Below are positions 29,575 through 39,383 of a stretch of 64,000 nt of DNA, one piece after another. Source of the DNA: Limnomonas spitsbergensis (lineage: Eukaryota > Chlorophyta > Chlorophyceae > Chlamydomonadales); assembly GCA_037349105.1 (NCBI GenBank), contig JAYJMM010000119.1, positions 1,499,001 through 1,563,000 of the forward strand. Reading direction: 5' to 3'. The notes beneath the pieces were generated by a model that made no database searches, was not told the origin of the DNA, and was given only the letters and a program-made list of their open reading frames with translations. Position 1 is the first letter of the stretch, and every line of letters begins with the position of its first letter. Made by a program: the position numbers and the translations under genes.

Positions 29575-30045
29575 TCATGCCCCTCCCAACAGAACGCATC
29601 CTCGGGGTCGCTGCTCCCTGATTGGTCCGGCACCAGTCGAGTGTGCGAGTGATTTGCTGTCCGCACGGAACTAGTACCGTATATACACTGCCCATCATCT
29701 GCCGCCTCATTTACGACCTGCCCACTCCACCAGTATGCATCATTCAGGGCATCACCACCTGACGGGTCCCATGGCCTGATACCAGTCTTGATCTGCACCC
29801 ACACCTTGTTGACAGTATGGTGTTATACTGTCCAGTTCTGTGTGTTCCCCTTCTAGGGTTCAGCTCAGGGTCTTAGGTTTGGTCTGAGCTTGTTGGTTGC
29901 TACGTACGTTACAGTATATGTTTAGAGCCTGATTCGTTGGTGTCAATACCCCTGTCTGCTATCAACCTGAATGCATTATTCCGGTCACTACCACCTGACA
30001 GGTCGAGCACCAGATGCGTGTGCACCTGTGCCGGTGATCTGCACC
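29575..30045 (-). repeat. Three related exon-like units
   Basis: Three diverged units on the minus strand read as short exons: HTHLVLDLSGGSDRNNAF (about 30030-29975), GIRPWDPSGGDALNDAYWW (about 29795-29735) and HTRLVPDQSGSSDPEDAFCW (about 29650-29590). Each is preceded by a CAG acceptor-like site and followed by a GT donor (CAG/GTTGAT, CAG/GTCGTA, CAG/GTGGTA). The shared pattern is S-G-x-x-D-x-x-x-A-aromatic. They may be exons of the gene whose other part lies at 25.9-27.2 kb. Function unknown. Confidence 0.4.
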
Positions 30046-31484
30046 AATGCGCTTAGCCTTCCGCTAGGATCAGGACGACAATGGCAGCATGAAACTGAGG
30101 GGCCAGGGGGCGAGAATTGTGAGCACGGGAGGAGGTTGTGCGGATCAACTAGGATCAGAGTGCCACTAATGACGTGGCACTGCAGGGTGAGCATGAGAGG
30201 GGGGATAGGGGAGGGAGGGAGGCTAGGGGAGGGAGGGATAGGCAAGGATCAGGCTGCCATTATTGGTGGCTTGAAATAGTGGGAACCTGGAGATAGCGAG
30301 ACTGGGGACGGGAGTGGGGGATCATTGGCGGCATAGGGCTTAGAAATCAGAGGGGTACAAGGGGGAGAGGAGGTGGTGTGGGGCATGAAACTGAGGGAAG
30401 TGGGAGGGAGCAAGGGAAGGAGAGAGATAAGTGGCATAGAACGGAGGGAACAGGGAGCAAAAGAGACAGGGAAGGCGGTATGGAACTGAGTGCACAGGAA
30501 GCAAAATATAGGGAGGGAGGACGAGAGGAGGGAGGAGGCGGAGTGGGGCAAGAACATGCAAGGTAGCTGTGACACATCCAGTAAGAAATCCAGACAGCAG
30601 CAGACAACCCTGACTTATCCCCCACGCCATATTTGGGACTCGGAGGGGAAAGTCCTGACCATACACTCCCAAAACGCCATCTAGTCATTATGAGTGTGAT
30701 CCCGTCTCGTCCTCTCGTCAGTGCAGGTCGGCAGGAGCGAACACGCCCTGCCATCAGAGCTTCCTTTACGCAAGAGCACTCAAGGGCGCTGGTTCCCACA
30801 CTTAACAGCCCTCCTCCAAACACAACCTAAAAGACAGAGCCAGTGACTATCATCGACAATTTCAAATCTCTGGAAAGGAGTAACAAAACATATGCTGTCT
30901 GGCAGAGTAACAGAAATCTACGCTGTCTGACTAATAAACAAATGTGCGGGTGCTTGCGCCACCGCCTACTATGTTACTGCCAGCATACCTGCTACTTAAA
31001 CTGCCAGTTTTCCACCTCAGGCACAGCTGCCAGAGGCTCGGCAGGTGTGTTTCCAGGCCATTACAGCTTTCCCCAGCCTCGTCACCTGCAGCATGCGCAG
31101 ACTGTGCATGAGGCCTAGGATGGAGTGCTCTAGGTATAAAGTGAATATACTGTGGATAATGTAGGGGGTGTCAGGCTGGTGAGTCAGTAGTGGAGGGTTG
31201 AGCATTACGATGCACGTGGGGGGCGGGGAGAGGGGTAAGGTGCATGGTACAGCTGTGGTCGGAAGATGGGGCGGAAGAGGGTGCGGGTGCAAATGCTTCT
31301 TAAGGATAGGGGTCAAGTAGGTCAAGAGTTCACTTGTCCAGCGCCCAACCAGAGAGAACGTTGGAGAGTCCGCAGGCATGGTTGGGAGGCCCTGGTTTTC
31401 TGCAACTTGTAGTTGAACTTTTTGAGGCAAGTCTCTTCAGGGGCAGTGGATACGCTTTGCCTAACCTTTGTGTTCTTGTTGTTT
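30046..31484. other. Spacer left of the retrotransposon, purine-rich
   Basis: No gene supported. The plus strand is strongly G/A-rich from about 30185 to 30560. The sequence runs directly into the left end of the retrotransposon at 31485. Confidence 0.4.
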
Positions 31485-31545
31485 TGTCGCGGCACAGAGG
31501 TGCACCCTAAGGAATGGGTGCACCAAGCGAAAAGAACACAATACA
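31485..31545 (-). repeat. Split repeat B2 (61 bp, outer left end)
   Basis: Copy of B1 (32279-32339) with one difference (ATACA versus AGACA near the right edge). It directly abuts A2. It contains the perfect inverted repeat GGTGCACCC / GGGTGCACC with an 8-base loop. It marks the left end of the element. Confidence 0.9.
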
Positions 31546-32277
31546 TTCTTAAACAAGTACTAATAAACTCTTACAGAGCTTATAGTAAGAGCTTCTCGAT
31601 CCACTGCTGTAACTCAGTGAAATCAGCTCGATAACAGGTGATAGCTCTTGCTACTTCACCTGGACTTCTTCGATACTGTTGACAAGATCTCGTAAAGCCT
31701 CGACACTTGAGGTACTTATGGGTTTCTTGGGACGATCTTGGGCGATTGTGGCCGTTGATCTGTGGTGATGAGTCGCTTGCTTGGCGACTTCTGGTGACTG
31801 CAGATATCTCTGATAAATCAGATGGTCGACTTGGAGCCAAAGGAAAGGCTGTAGATTGGAGGTGTGATGGTGGGTTGGTGGTAATATCCAGCTGTAGACT
31901 GGAGATATGCCTTGTTAAGAGGCAGGAATAACGCTAATTGCTGCAGATGGTCGACTGTTGGCCTAGATGCTCTGCCAGCTTCGTATCAGGAGACTTGTTG
32001 ATGCTTATAGAGTCGCTGTTGGCCTAGTTGCTCTGCCAGTTTCCCCTTAGTAAGACTTGGATTGACGATTAACTTGCAGATTGATAATCAGGAACAATAG
32101 CTAGAAACGTTAAGAGTCTATTGTAGGCCGTGAGATCTAAGTAAGAAAGAAAAAGTAAAGGACCCAGATCGGAATCCTCTAAGACGGCACCCACACTTGT
32201 TCAGGTTCACACATAACTTCCAACCGAAAAAGCAGTTGGCGCAGTCAAACGCACGGTGCAGTCATACATCGTGACAG
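31546..32277 (-). repeat. Split repeat A2 (732 bp)
   Basis: Identical to A1 at 42168-42899 apart from one base. It corresponds to the body of an LTR and presumably carries transcription signals. The antisense frames at 31580-31840 and 31707-31931 recur in A1 and look non-coding. Confidence 0.95.
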
Positions 32278-32278
32278 C

Positions 32279-32339
32279 TGTCGCGGCACAGAGGTGCACC
32301 CTAAGGAATGGGTGCACCAAGCGAAAAGAACACAAGACA
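32279..32339 (-). repeat. Split repeat B1 (61 bp, internal)
   Basis: Lies one base from A2 and next to the polypurine tract. In the element's direction B1 + G + A2 reads as one 794-bp LTR-like unit beginning TGTCTTGTGTTC. It contains the same GGTGCACCC / GGGTGCACC hairpin as B2. Confidence 0.9.
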
Positions 32340-32352
32340 TTCCCCCCCCAGG
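32340..32352 (-). promoter_or_regulatory. Polypurine tract beside B1
   Basis: In the element's direction this reads CCTGGGGGGGGAA, directly before the TG that opens B1. This is the position and composition expected for plus-strand DNA priming in an LTR retrotransposon. Confidence 0.6.
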
Positions 32353-33039
32353 TCGAAAAACACTGGAGGCAAGAATAAACAAGTACGACAGCGTTTTAAG
32401 AACTGCGTATTGTTATCAGACTTCCCACCCCTGGGCCCTGCCCAGAGTCCATGGGGCACAAGTACCGGTAGGAAAAATAACCTCCGATATAATGCGTACG
32501 TTAGCTGTGACTTTTACGCATTACCGTAACTCGCCACAGTCGCTTTAAGGGACCCTCTTCAAGCTGAAGAGCCCAGTTCTCGTCACCATCGGTACTGTTC
32601 ACCTTCCCCCAGGGCCCAATCGACCCCAAGTCCAGAAGACTACATCAGCCCTGCTCTAGTGCAATTGGTTTCCCAATCCACACCATCTCAAACTTCCCGA
32701 CCACCTAACTAACACCTGATCGGGGATGCCTATAGGCTCGCGCCAGACATATGAGAATGTCACCTCACGGTAGACACCTCCTAAACCCTATAAGTGCGTA
32801 TTATGCACAACAACCTTTCCCCCCCCAGATATTGAAAACTGCACACAATTTTTGTTTTGTATTGTTTGAAATCAAGTATCATCCTAAATATCAGTTTCAG
32901 CACCAGTAAAGTCAAATCCCATTTCCCCGAAGCCCCCCCCAGATCCAGTGAAAAGTTCGCTCAGGTACACAGTCAATTGTCAAAGTCAACGAAGGAAACT
33001 CAGTTAAATTCTGTCACAAGAAAGCAGTACGCTAATGTA
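32353..33039 (-). other. Untranslated 3' region of the retrotransposon
   Basis: About 690 bp between the pol stop and the polypurine tract. No ORF with a domain was found in either direction, and in particular no tyrosine recombinase. Confidence 0.6.
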
Positions 33040-36000
33040 TCAACGGATGAACGTGTGCATTGGTGGGATCATCCGAGCGCGGATAGCTGCCGATGCAAAC
33101 ACAAGGATCCATACTTTATTGCTACAGCAACCGTGAATGGACCGGTTAACTCCCAGACCTGCTGTGAAGCTGACAGACTGCAAAATGACAAGCCGCCTTT
33201 CTCTCCGTAGCTGGGATAGCCACTCAAACCTTGCAGGATGGCACTTTAGGAAATCTTGGGTGACTAGGCAGCAGGCCACATGACGCGCGTACTTGACCGC
33301 AAAGGCACATGAGATATCAGCATATTCAGCCGGAGGGTTTGTGATAAGAACGTGCAGCCCATGCTGTCGCAGCAGAAACTCGTAGGTGGAGGGTTGCAGC
33401 GGATCAGAACAGTAGTCTGCAGGAACGTTGACACCGATGCCCGAATTGGTAAGAACATGGAGGGATCGAGGGTAAGGGTAAAGCTGGCTGTTCTGCAGAA
33501 GTTCAGTGGCTTGCCCATTATCCTTGAACAGCAAAAGAATGCTGGGGGACAGGGATAGGTCAAGGCAGTCCAGTAGGGTGTTGCAGTCGCTGTCTTCAAT
33601 GGTGAGAGGTGAAGGAGGGTGGAATTGGTACGACCATCCTCCCGGCACCCTGTTGCCCAAGTAGACTGCAGCCTCATCGCGCTCTCGCCACACCCCAGGC
33701 ATCAAGGACTTGAGAGCATCCACCGCATCTCTGCGGACACCCCAGTTGATGAAATCTGAGGGCACCCAAGGATGAGTGACATGGCTTTCAAACCTCTTGT
33801 TGGGGACGCGTATTCTCACGGACGCACGGGTAGGGCGCTGATCATCAGGTTGCGCCTCCTCAGCGATTTCCTCCTTGCTGACAACTGCGCCGGTCCCGGC
33901 AAGCTCAATCGCATTGCTTCCGGCACCGCCCGCGGCGGTCCCGGCAAGACAATCTGCGTCATCCTCCCTGTCTACAGCGGGTCCTTCTCCTTCATCCTCA
34001 ACAAGGCCACCGCCATTGGCGGCTCCCATCACCCTTCCTGCCTTCTTTTGCTTAGCAGGCCGCAGCTGGTAACCTGTCACGGCAGCCGCTGGTTCCTCCA
34101 GTTCCGCCGCAACATCACGCCTTGCAGCACCAGTAGCATCCGCTCCAGCAGTCCTACATTGCTCACAAATCCAGTAACCAGCGGGGACAGTAGTAAGCCG
34201 TGGTACCAAACAATACGTGTGAGTGCCTCGACCACAACTGCCACACAGAATCATTTTCTTAGCGTTATCAGGCAGCAGACATCTCTGACAAGGGAAATCT
34301 AGTGCTGGCTTTTGCCATCTTTTGGATGGGGGTAAGAGTCCCTCTATGGGCAGATGACATGGTGCGCAGTTAATGGCGTTCTCAGCCACAGTCACCCCAT
34401 TGCGACCAACCAGGATAATGACTCCACTTGGCCGTACATCAAACACCCGAAGCACGTAAGGTCTTGCAGTGGAGTGCAGCCGGTTCTCATCCCGCACATA
34501 CACAAACTGCCCCTCAGTATACTTAGCTATTGATGGGAGGTAACCTCCACTACGAAGTCTTGCGTAACGCAGGGTATCTCGCTGTTGAGCAACCAGAAGA
34601 TTCTGGCCGACCATCACACAGTTCTTGGCTAGCAATTCAGAACGGGACAGTATAAGTTCAGCAGCAGAATCCACATCCAGGTAATCCACTGCCTGATCCC
34701 CATTCAACCTTTCCATGATAGCGGGAGGGATGACTGGTTCACAGGAAAACAGCAGCTGGTAGGGACTCATCAAGGTGCTAGCATGCTTAGTGACTCGGTA
34801 CCCGAGTGCTATCCAGGGTAAATACATGTCCCATTCTCGAGGCTCTCTTGAAACGTGCAAGTGCCTTGATAATGCAGTTTTTACAGTCTTTACCAGCCTT
34901 TCCGCTTGCCCATTGGCTTGGGGATGGAAAGAACTGGTGACTCTATGATCAATCATGGCACGGACAAGCAGCGAGTCCATTTCACCCTGAAACTCCCCAC
35001 CACCGTCTGTGACAACTTCAGCGCATGCCCCAAATCGTGCCAATATGCCGTGCAGGAAATGGTAAGCTACTTCTTTAGATGATTTAGCAGTCATAGGAAA
35101 TACCTCAACCCATTTAGAGTAGCTTTCTACAGCTACCATAACATAGGTGTGGCCACGGTTAGAGGCCGTATAAGGACCAGAAAGATCCAGGTGCCAGCGG
35201 TACATAAGTCCTCTGATGGGTAAGGGATGCATAACGGGCTGCATAGCATTAAACGATACTTTAGTGTAATCACAGGCCTCGCAGCACTGGACCACTCTTT
35301 TGCAGTCGTTATATAAACCAACCCACCAGTGAGTCATCATGACAAGCCCCGTCGTGCGGCGCCTGCCATAATGACCATTTTCTACATGCATTTTGTGCAC
35401 AAGTGCCAACCGGTCACCAGGGGGTGGTACCACCTTGGTTGTACCGCCTGGCATTCGTCGATATAGAATATTCTTTTCCGAAGACCAGAGATAGAGCGCA
35501 GCTCGTCGTTGAAGACGCTTGCGTTCTACAGGGGTCAGTATGGGCAACATTGTGTCAGTGGAACGCCTCAAATATTGCATAGCATTGTTATCCAACCAGA
35601 TATCTGCAAATGACTGAGACTCTTCCTCACGAGTCATGGGTTGCTCTATGAACTCAGCCGCTAAGGACTGAGCTGCATGTAAGATCAGGGAATCTCCAGC
35701 AGCAAATAAATGATTAAGCTGCTGAGATATCTGATCACTATCCCCCCCCAGCTCCAGTCCTGAAGTGGCAAAGGAATGAGGGAGAAAGTTATTGAATGCA
35801 GAAAAAAATTCCTGCGAAGGCGGAACATCTGCAAATCGAATTGCAATTCCAACAGCAAGCAGGTGACTGACAGCATTTGCATCAAAAGCGCCTCCAACGA
35901 TCCTGTGACGCACAGAAAAGATCAGGTCTTTACCCGCAGTACAGTCAGTCGCATATCCCATGGCACGCTCCCGTTCATGAATAGTCAAAGCATGTCTGGT

Positions 36001-39000
36001 GACAATTCCTGTTTGATCAGTTTCCAAAACAAGTCCAGGTTCATATTCAGGATTTGGACGAAAGGCATAAGATTCAATCCTTGCAACCATCGTAGGAAAA
36101 ACTCGTAGAGGTTCGTTCAATATGTTGGCCGGATGATATGGGTACCTGTTAACTTTGAAACAAGTACGGGGTTCTCTTCCATGATCCAGGATGTCAGTCA
36201 GGCGCAATGTATCATCACGGACAAAGGACATCATAACCAACTGCAAAGAAGCGGGGGAACATATATTTTGCCAATAATTATGAAGCCTGTGGGCATAGCT
36301 ACCTACAGCAACAGCGTCAAAGCATACTGTGTGTCCCAGTCTCTCAGTAAGTTCCTGGAATCCTTCTGTCATAGCCTGCGATTTTGCAATAGCAAATTGT
36401 ACAGCAACATTCTCAATGAGGTACATGGGTGGTCGTCTCCCTTGTTGCATATGCTGTAGAGATCCTAGAATTTTAATAAGAGGGGAAAATGTGGAACTTT
36501 TCTCTCCTTGTAATCCTGTACGTTTCCCTGCAGAAGACAGGTCAGTGCACATAAACCCTGCTGTTAGCATCCACTGGGTACCATCAAGACATCCAATGTT
36601 AATGAGATGTCTTTCATTTATATCGTACACATCTTGCGGCAGTTGGTTGAATGTGTCAGCAATAGCATCATGACCCAACAGATTGGGATATTCCTCCATG
36701 AGCAACTTAAGTCTGTGCTTGGCACAAACCCTTGCGCCATTATCAATGTCAGCATAGTAATAGTGGTTGATGCGGATGCCATTTCTCAGCATGCATTCTA
36801 ACCCTCCGCACATACCACCAAACAGCTCAATCAATGACACACCTTCTTGCACAGCAGTAAGAATGCTGGTTTGAGGAACAGGTGTAGAATTTATTGATTG
36901 AATCCCTTTTCCAGTAAGATTGCCCTCTTTCGACAGTTCTTGCACCTGCAGTGAAGTATAGTGGGAAGGAGGCAAATCCTGCAAAAGCAAGCGGCAATCT
37001 TCAACTCTTGAAGAAGCTCTTCCTCTGAGAGCTTTTTGTTTCTCCGACAGCGTTTCCATGTGCGGCACATGAATGCGAGTGGAAAATGAAGAAATACCAT
37101 TAATTTCGAAATCAAAAGCAGCTGCAGTATCAAATGCATTACAGCAACTCATATCATCCATGTCGTCAGGAATCATCAGTTTAGTAGCCAACGAATGAAT
37201 GTGGTTTGTAAGAGATGAGCCGAAGGTGGGAGAAGGCCAAATAGCTCGGGTTCTAGGTAGACCTGGCCACTCGGTAGGTGAAGGAAAAGTCATTTCAGCA
37301 TCCTCAGCAATCATTTGCAATCCAGCAACACCTTGCTCCACATCAGGAGCTGGATCAGGATCAATTGCGGGGCCAAAGGGTTCTATGGCAAATCCCCACG
37401 GGACTGCACTCTGGGGAGTTCTTGACAAACAAGCAGCCATAAGGGAATACGCTCTTTTAGAACTATTAGCAGTCAAATCAGTGTCTACACCTGATCCACA
37501 GAATGCAGAGTTGTAGTAAAAGGGCCACGTCGTTGCGAAGTGACTCTCTTTTGTGCCTGTCCAGTCCAGATCTGACTGAACAGGGAACCTGCTGGGGACA
37601 TCAGCAACAGTATGTTTAACTCCTGGTTTGTATTCAAGCTCATATGAGAATGGCGAAAGCATGACAGACCAGCGAGCATACTGCCCCTCTAACTCTTTAT
37701 TAGACATTAACCAAGACAATCCTTTATGATCGCTTATTATTAGAAATGATATTTTAGCCCCAAGCAGATAATAGCGGAAGGCTCTCACTCCCCATACTGC
37801 GGCCAACATTTCTCCCTTGTAAGACCCATAATTAGCCTCATGCACATTGCAAGTCCTGCTGATGCAGGTTACTAGATATTCCTTTCCATCATCATCTTTT
37901 TGACCCAGAACGGCTGACATGCCTTTCTGGGACCAATCTGTGTGAAGGATGTAACGGCGATTTTTATCAGGTGTGCGCAACGCGTTACCAGGTTTGCAGA
38001 GTTCATCTTTTAGGTGTTCCCATGCCTTATCCCTCTCAGCTGTCCACAGCCAAGGAGTGTCCTTCTTAAACAACTCTGTAAGGGGGCTGGAGATGACAGA
38101 AAAGTTAGGAACATAACATCGGTAATAATTAGCAAAGCCAATGACACGACGCAGTTCATGCACAGTAGTGGGCGTGGGTAGAGCCCTGATTGCCAAGACC
38201 TTGGTTTCACTAGGTGAAGTACCTGTGGTTCCAATCATGTGGCCCAGGTACTCCAGGCTGTTAAACAGAAACTTGCATTTTCCTGGATGCACCTTCATAT
38301 GACAATTCTTGAGGGCAGCAAACAGCAGTTTAAGTGCAGCTTTGTGTGATGCAAGATCTTTGGTAAAGACCAGGATATCATCTATAAAACATACACAACA
38401 GTGATCAAGGCCTGCTTCAGTTATTACAGTATTCATGACTCTCTGGAAGTATGCAGGCATATTAGTAAGGCCAAAGGTATTTCGGTTAGTCTTCCAACAC
38501 CGATCATTCCACCAGAACGCAGTCATGTCCCTGCATTCTTCAGACAGTGAAGTTTGACCGAAACCTGATTTCATATCACAAACAGAGAACACAGTACAAC
38601 CTTCAGTCCTTCCAAACAATTCTTCAGGCAAGGGTAGAGGGTACACGTCGGGAGGTGTAAAGGCATTAATGCCTCCAGATGCTTTACCATAATTAATACA
38701 GCATCTTTTATCAGTCCAAGCGCCAGTCACGGGATCCTTCTTGGCAGCTATAACTGCTTCATGTATCATAAGGGGCCGAGGACACTCACTGATGAATCCA
38801 GCTTCCATGAGAGGGGTCATGTGTTCGTCCATAACTTCTTTCTCCATGGGTGACCTCCTGCGAGCCTTTCTGAGAATAATACCTGGGGGCAAAGTTATAG
38901 TCTCTCCAGGGGGACCTATGGTGAAGGGAAGAACTGATCCTTCATAACCTGTCAAGTCAGACAATTTATAAGCGCTTTGTGCCTGGATAATATCTCCTAG

Positions 39001-39348
39001 TTCATCCTGGAACTGCTGCCTCTCAATCTCACTAATATCAGCATGATTGCCCAGGGTCCAACCTTGTTCCATCTTGAAATGTTTATCAGGTTCTACAGGA
39101 TCTGCTGGACTATCAGGTGTCATATTATCTAAAGACCAAGATCCCTCAATAGGGACTCCTTCGTGAAGCTCATCAGGTGACAACAGGTCATTCAACAACG
39201 CTGGATCTGTGTAATGTTGAATATCTGCTGAGTAAGAGATACCTGTCTGCGTGATCAGTGAAGATCCTAATACTTCTCTTGAATACTGGTCTCGTGCGAT
39301 GCTGCGGGTTAAATCAAAAAACTGAGCTGGGGCATTGTGAGTTCTCAT
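33040..39348 (-). CDS. pol: Pol polyprotein: RT, RNase H, C5-DNA methyltransferase, integrase, PHD finger, N6-MTase-like domain
   Basis: 2,102 aa, replicates and integrates the element. Reverse transcriptase about 155-375: first Asp in SVCDMKSGFG (D258), FIDD at 321-324. RNase H about 463-590: D471, E513, D540. C5-cytosine methyltransferase about 836-1185: motif I ELFGGMCGGL (841-850), catalytic Cys C934 in GFMCTDLSSAG, ENV (979-981), AHRLHNYW (1019-1026), ERERAMGY, and ANAV near 1157-1160. Integrase: HHCC zinc finger (H1321, H1326, C1356, C1359), then D1388, D1448, E1483. PHD finger: C1687, C1690, C1702, C1705, H1710, C1713, C1728, C1731 (C4HC3). C-terminal domain about 1925-2090 has a TNPPAEYAD motif like motif IV of N6-adenine methyltransferases, with Ala where an aromatic is usual. 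No D-S/T-G protease was seen. The start is the ATG 35 bases after the gag stop, in another frame. Confidence 0.93.
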   Translation of the reverse strand: MRTHNAPAQFFDLTRSIARDQYSREVLGSSLITQTGISYSADIQHYTDPALLNDLLSPDELHEGVPIEGSWSLDNMTPDSPADPVEPDKHFKMEQGWTLGNHADISEIERQQFQDELGDIIQAQSAYKLSDLTGYEGSVLPFTIGPPGETITLPPGIILRKARRRSPMEKEVMDEHMTPLMEAGFISECPRPLMIHEAVIAAKKDPVTGAWTDKRCCINYGKASGGINAFTPPDVYPLPLPEELFGRTEGCTVFSVCDMKSGFGQTSLSEECRDMTAFWWNDRCWKTNRNTFGLTNMPAYFQRVMNTVITEAGLDHCCVCFIDDILVFTKDLASHKAALKLLFAALKNCHMKVHPGKCKFLFNSLEYLGHMIGTTGTSPSETKVLAIRALPTPTTVHELRRVIGFANYYRCYVPNFSVISSPLTELFKKDTPWLWTAERDKAWEHLKDELCKPGNALRTPDKNRRYILHTDWSQKGMSAVLGQKDDDGKEYLVTCISRTCNVHEANYGSYKGEMLAAVWGVRAFRYYLLGAKISFLIISDHKGLSWLMSNKELEGQYARWSVMLSPFSYELEYKPGVKHTVADVPSRFPVQSDLDWTGTKESHFATTWPFYYNSAFCGSGVDTDLTANSSKRAYSLMAACLSRTPQSAVPWGFAIEPFGPAIDPDPAPDVEQGVAGLQMIAEDAEMTFPSPTEWPGLPRTRAIWPSPTFGSSLTNHIHSLATKLMIPDDMDDMSCCNAFDTAAAFDFEINGISSFSTRIHVPHMETLSEKQKALRGRASSRVEDCRLLLQDLPPSHYTSLQVQELSKEGNLTGKGIQSINSTPVPQTSILTAVQEGVSLIELFGGMCGGLECMLRNGIRINHYYYADIDNGARVCAKHRLKLLMEEYPNLLGHDAIADTFNQLPQDVYDINERHLINIGCLDGTQWMLTAGFMCTDLSSAGKRTGLQGEKSSTFSPLIKILGSLQHMQQGRRPPMYLIENVAVQFAIAKSQAMTEGFQELTERLGHTVCFDAVAVGSYAHRLHNYWQNICSPASLQLVMMSFVRDDTLRLTDILDHGREPRTCFKVNRYPYHPANILNEPLRVFPTMVARIESYAFRPNPEYEPGLVLETDQTGIVTRHALTIHERERAMGYATDCTAGKDLIFSVRHRIVGGAFDANAVSHLLAVGIAIRFADVPPSQEFFSAFNNFLPHSFATSGLELGGDSDQISQQLNHLFAAGDSLILHAAQSLAAEFIEQPMTREEESQSFADIWLDNNAMQYLRRSTDTMLPILTPVERKRLQRRAALYLWSSEKNILYRRMPGGTTKVVPPPGDRLALVHKMHVENGHYGRRRTTGLVMMTHWWVGLYNDCKRVVQCCEACDYTKVSFNAMQPVMHPLPIRGLMYRWHLDLSGPYTASNRGHTYVMVAVESYSKWVEVFPMTAKSSKEVAYHFLHGILARFGACAEVVTDGGGEFQGEMDSLLVRAMIDHRVTSSFHPQANGQAERLVKTVKTALSRHLHVSREPREWDMYLPWIALGYRVTKHASTLMSPYQLLFSCEPVIPPAIMERLNGDQAVDYLDVDSAAELILSRSELLAKNCVMVGQNLLVAQQRDTLRYARLRSGGYLPSIAKYTEGQFVYVRDENRLHSTARPYVLRVFDVRPSGVIILVGRNGVTVAENAINCAPCHLPIEGLLPPSKRWQKPALDFPCQRCLLPDNAKKMILCGSCGRGTHTYCLVPRLTTVPAGYWICEQCRTAGADATGAARRDVAAELEEPAAAVTGYQLRPAKQKKAGRVMGAANGGGLVEDEGEGPAVDREDDADCLAGTAAGGAGSNAIELAGTGAVVSKEEIAEEAQPDDQRPTRASVRIRVPNKRFESHVTHPWVPSDFINWGVRRDAVDALKSLMPGVWRERDEAAVYLGNRVPGGWSYQFHPPSPLTIEDSDCNTLLDCLDLSLSPSILLLFKDNGQATELLQNSQLYPYPRSLHVLTNSGIGVNVPADYCSDPLQPSTYEFLLRQHGLHVLITNPPAEYADISCAFAVKYARHVACCLVTQDFLKCHPARFEWLSQLRRERRLVILQSVSFTAGLGVNRSIHGCCSNKVWILVFASAAIRARMIPPMHTFIR

Positions 39349-39383
39349 ACTGTTAACAGGTGTGAACAGGAATGCTGTGGCTA

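Noticed and set aside
31580..31931. ORFs within the A repeats (also 42202-42553)
   Set aside because: They are identical because the repeats are identical; no domain, antisense or offset to the element's genes.
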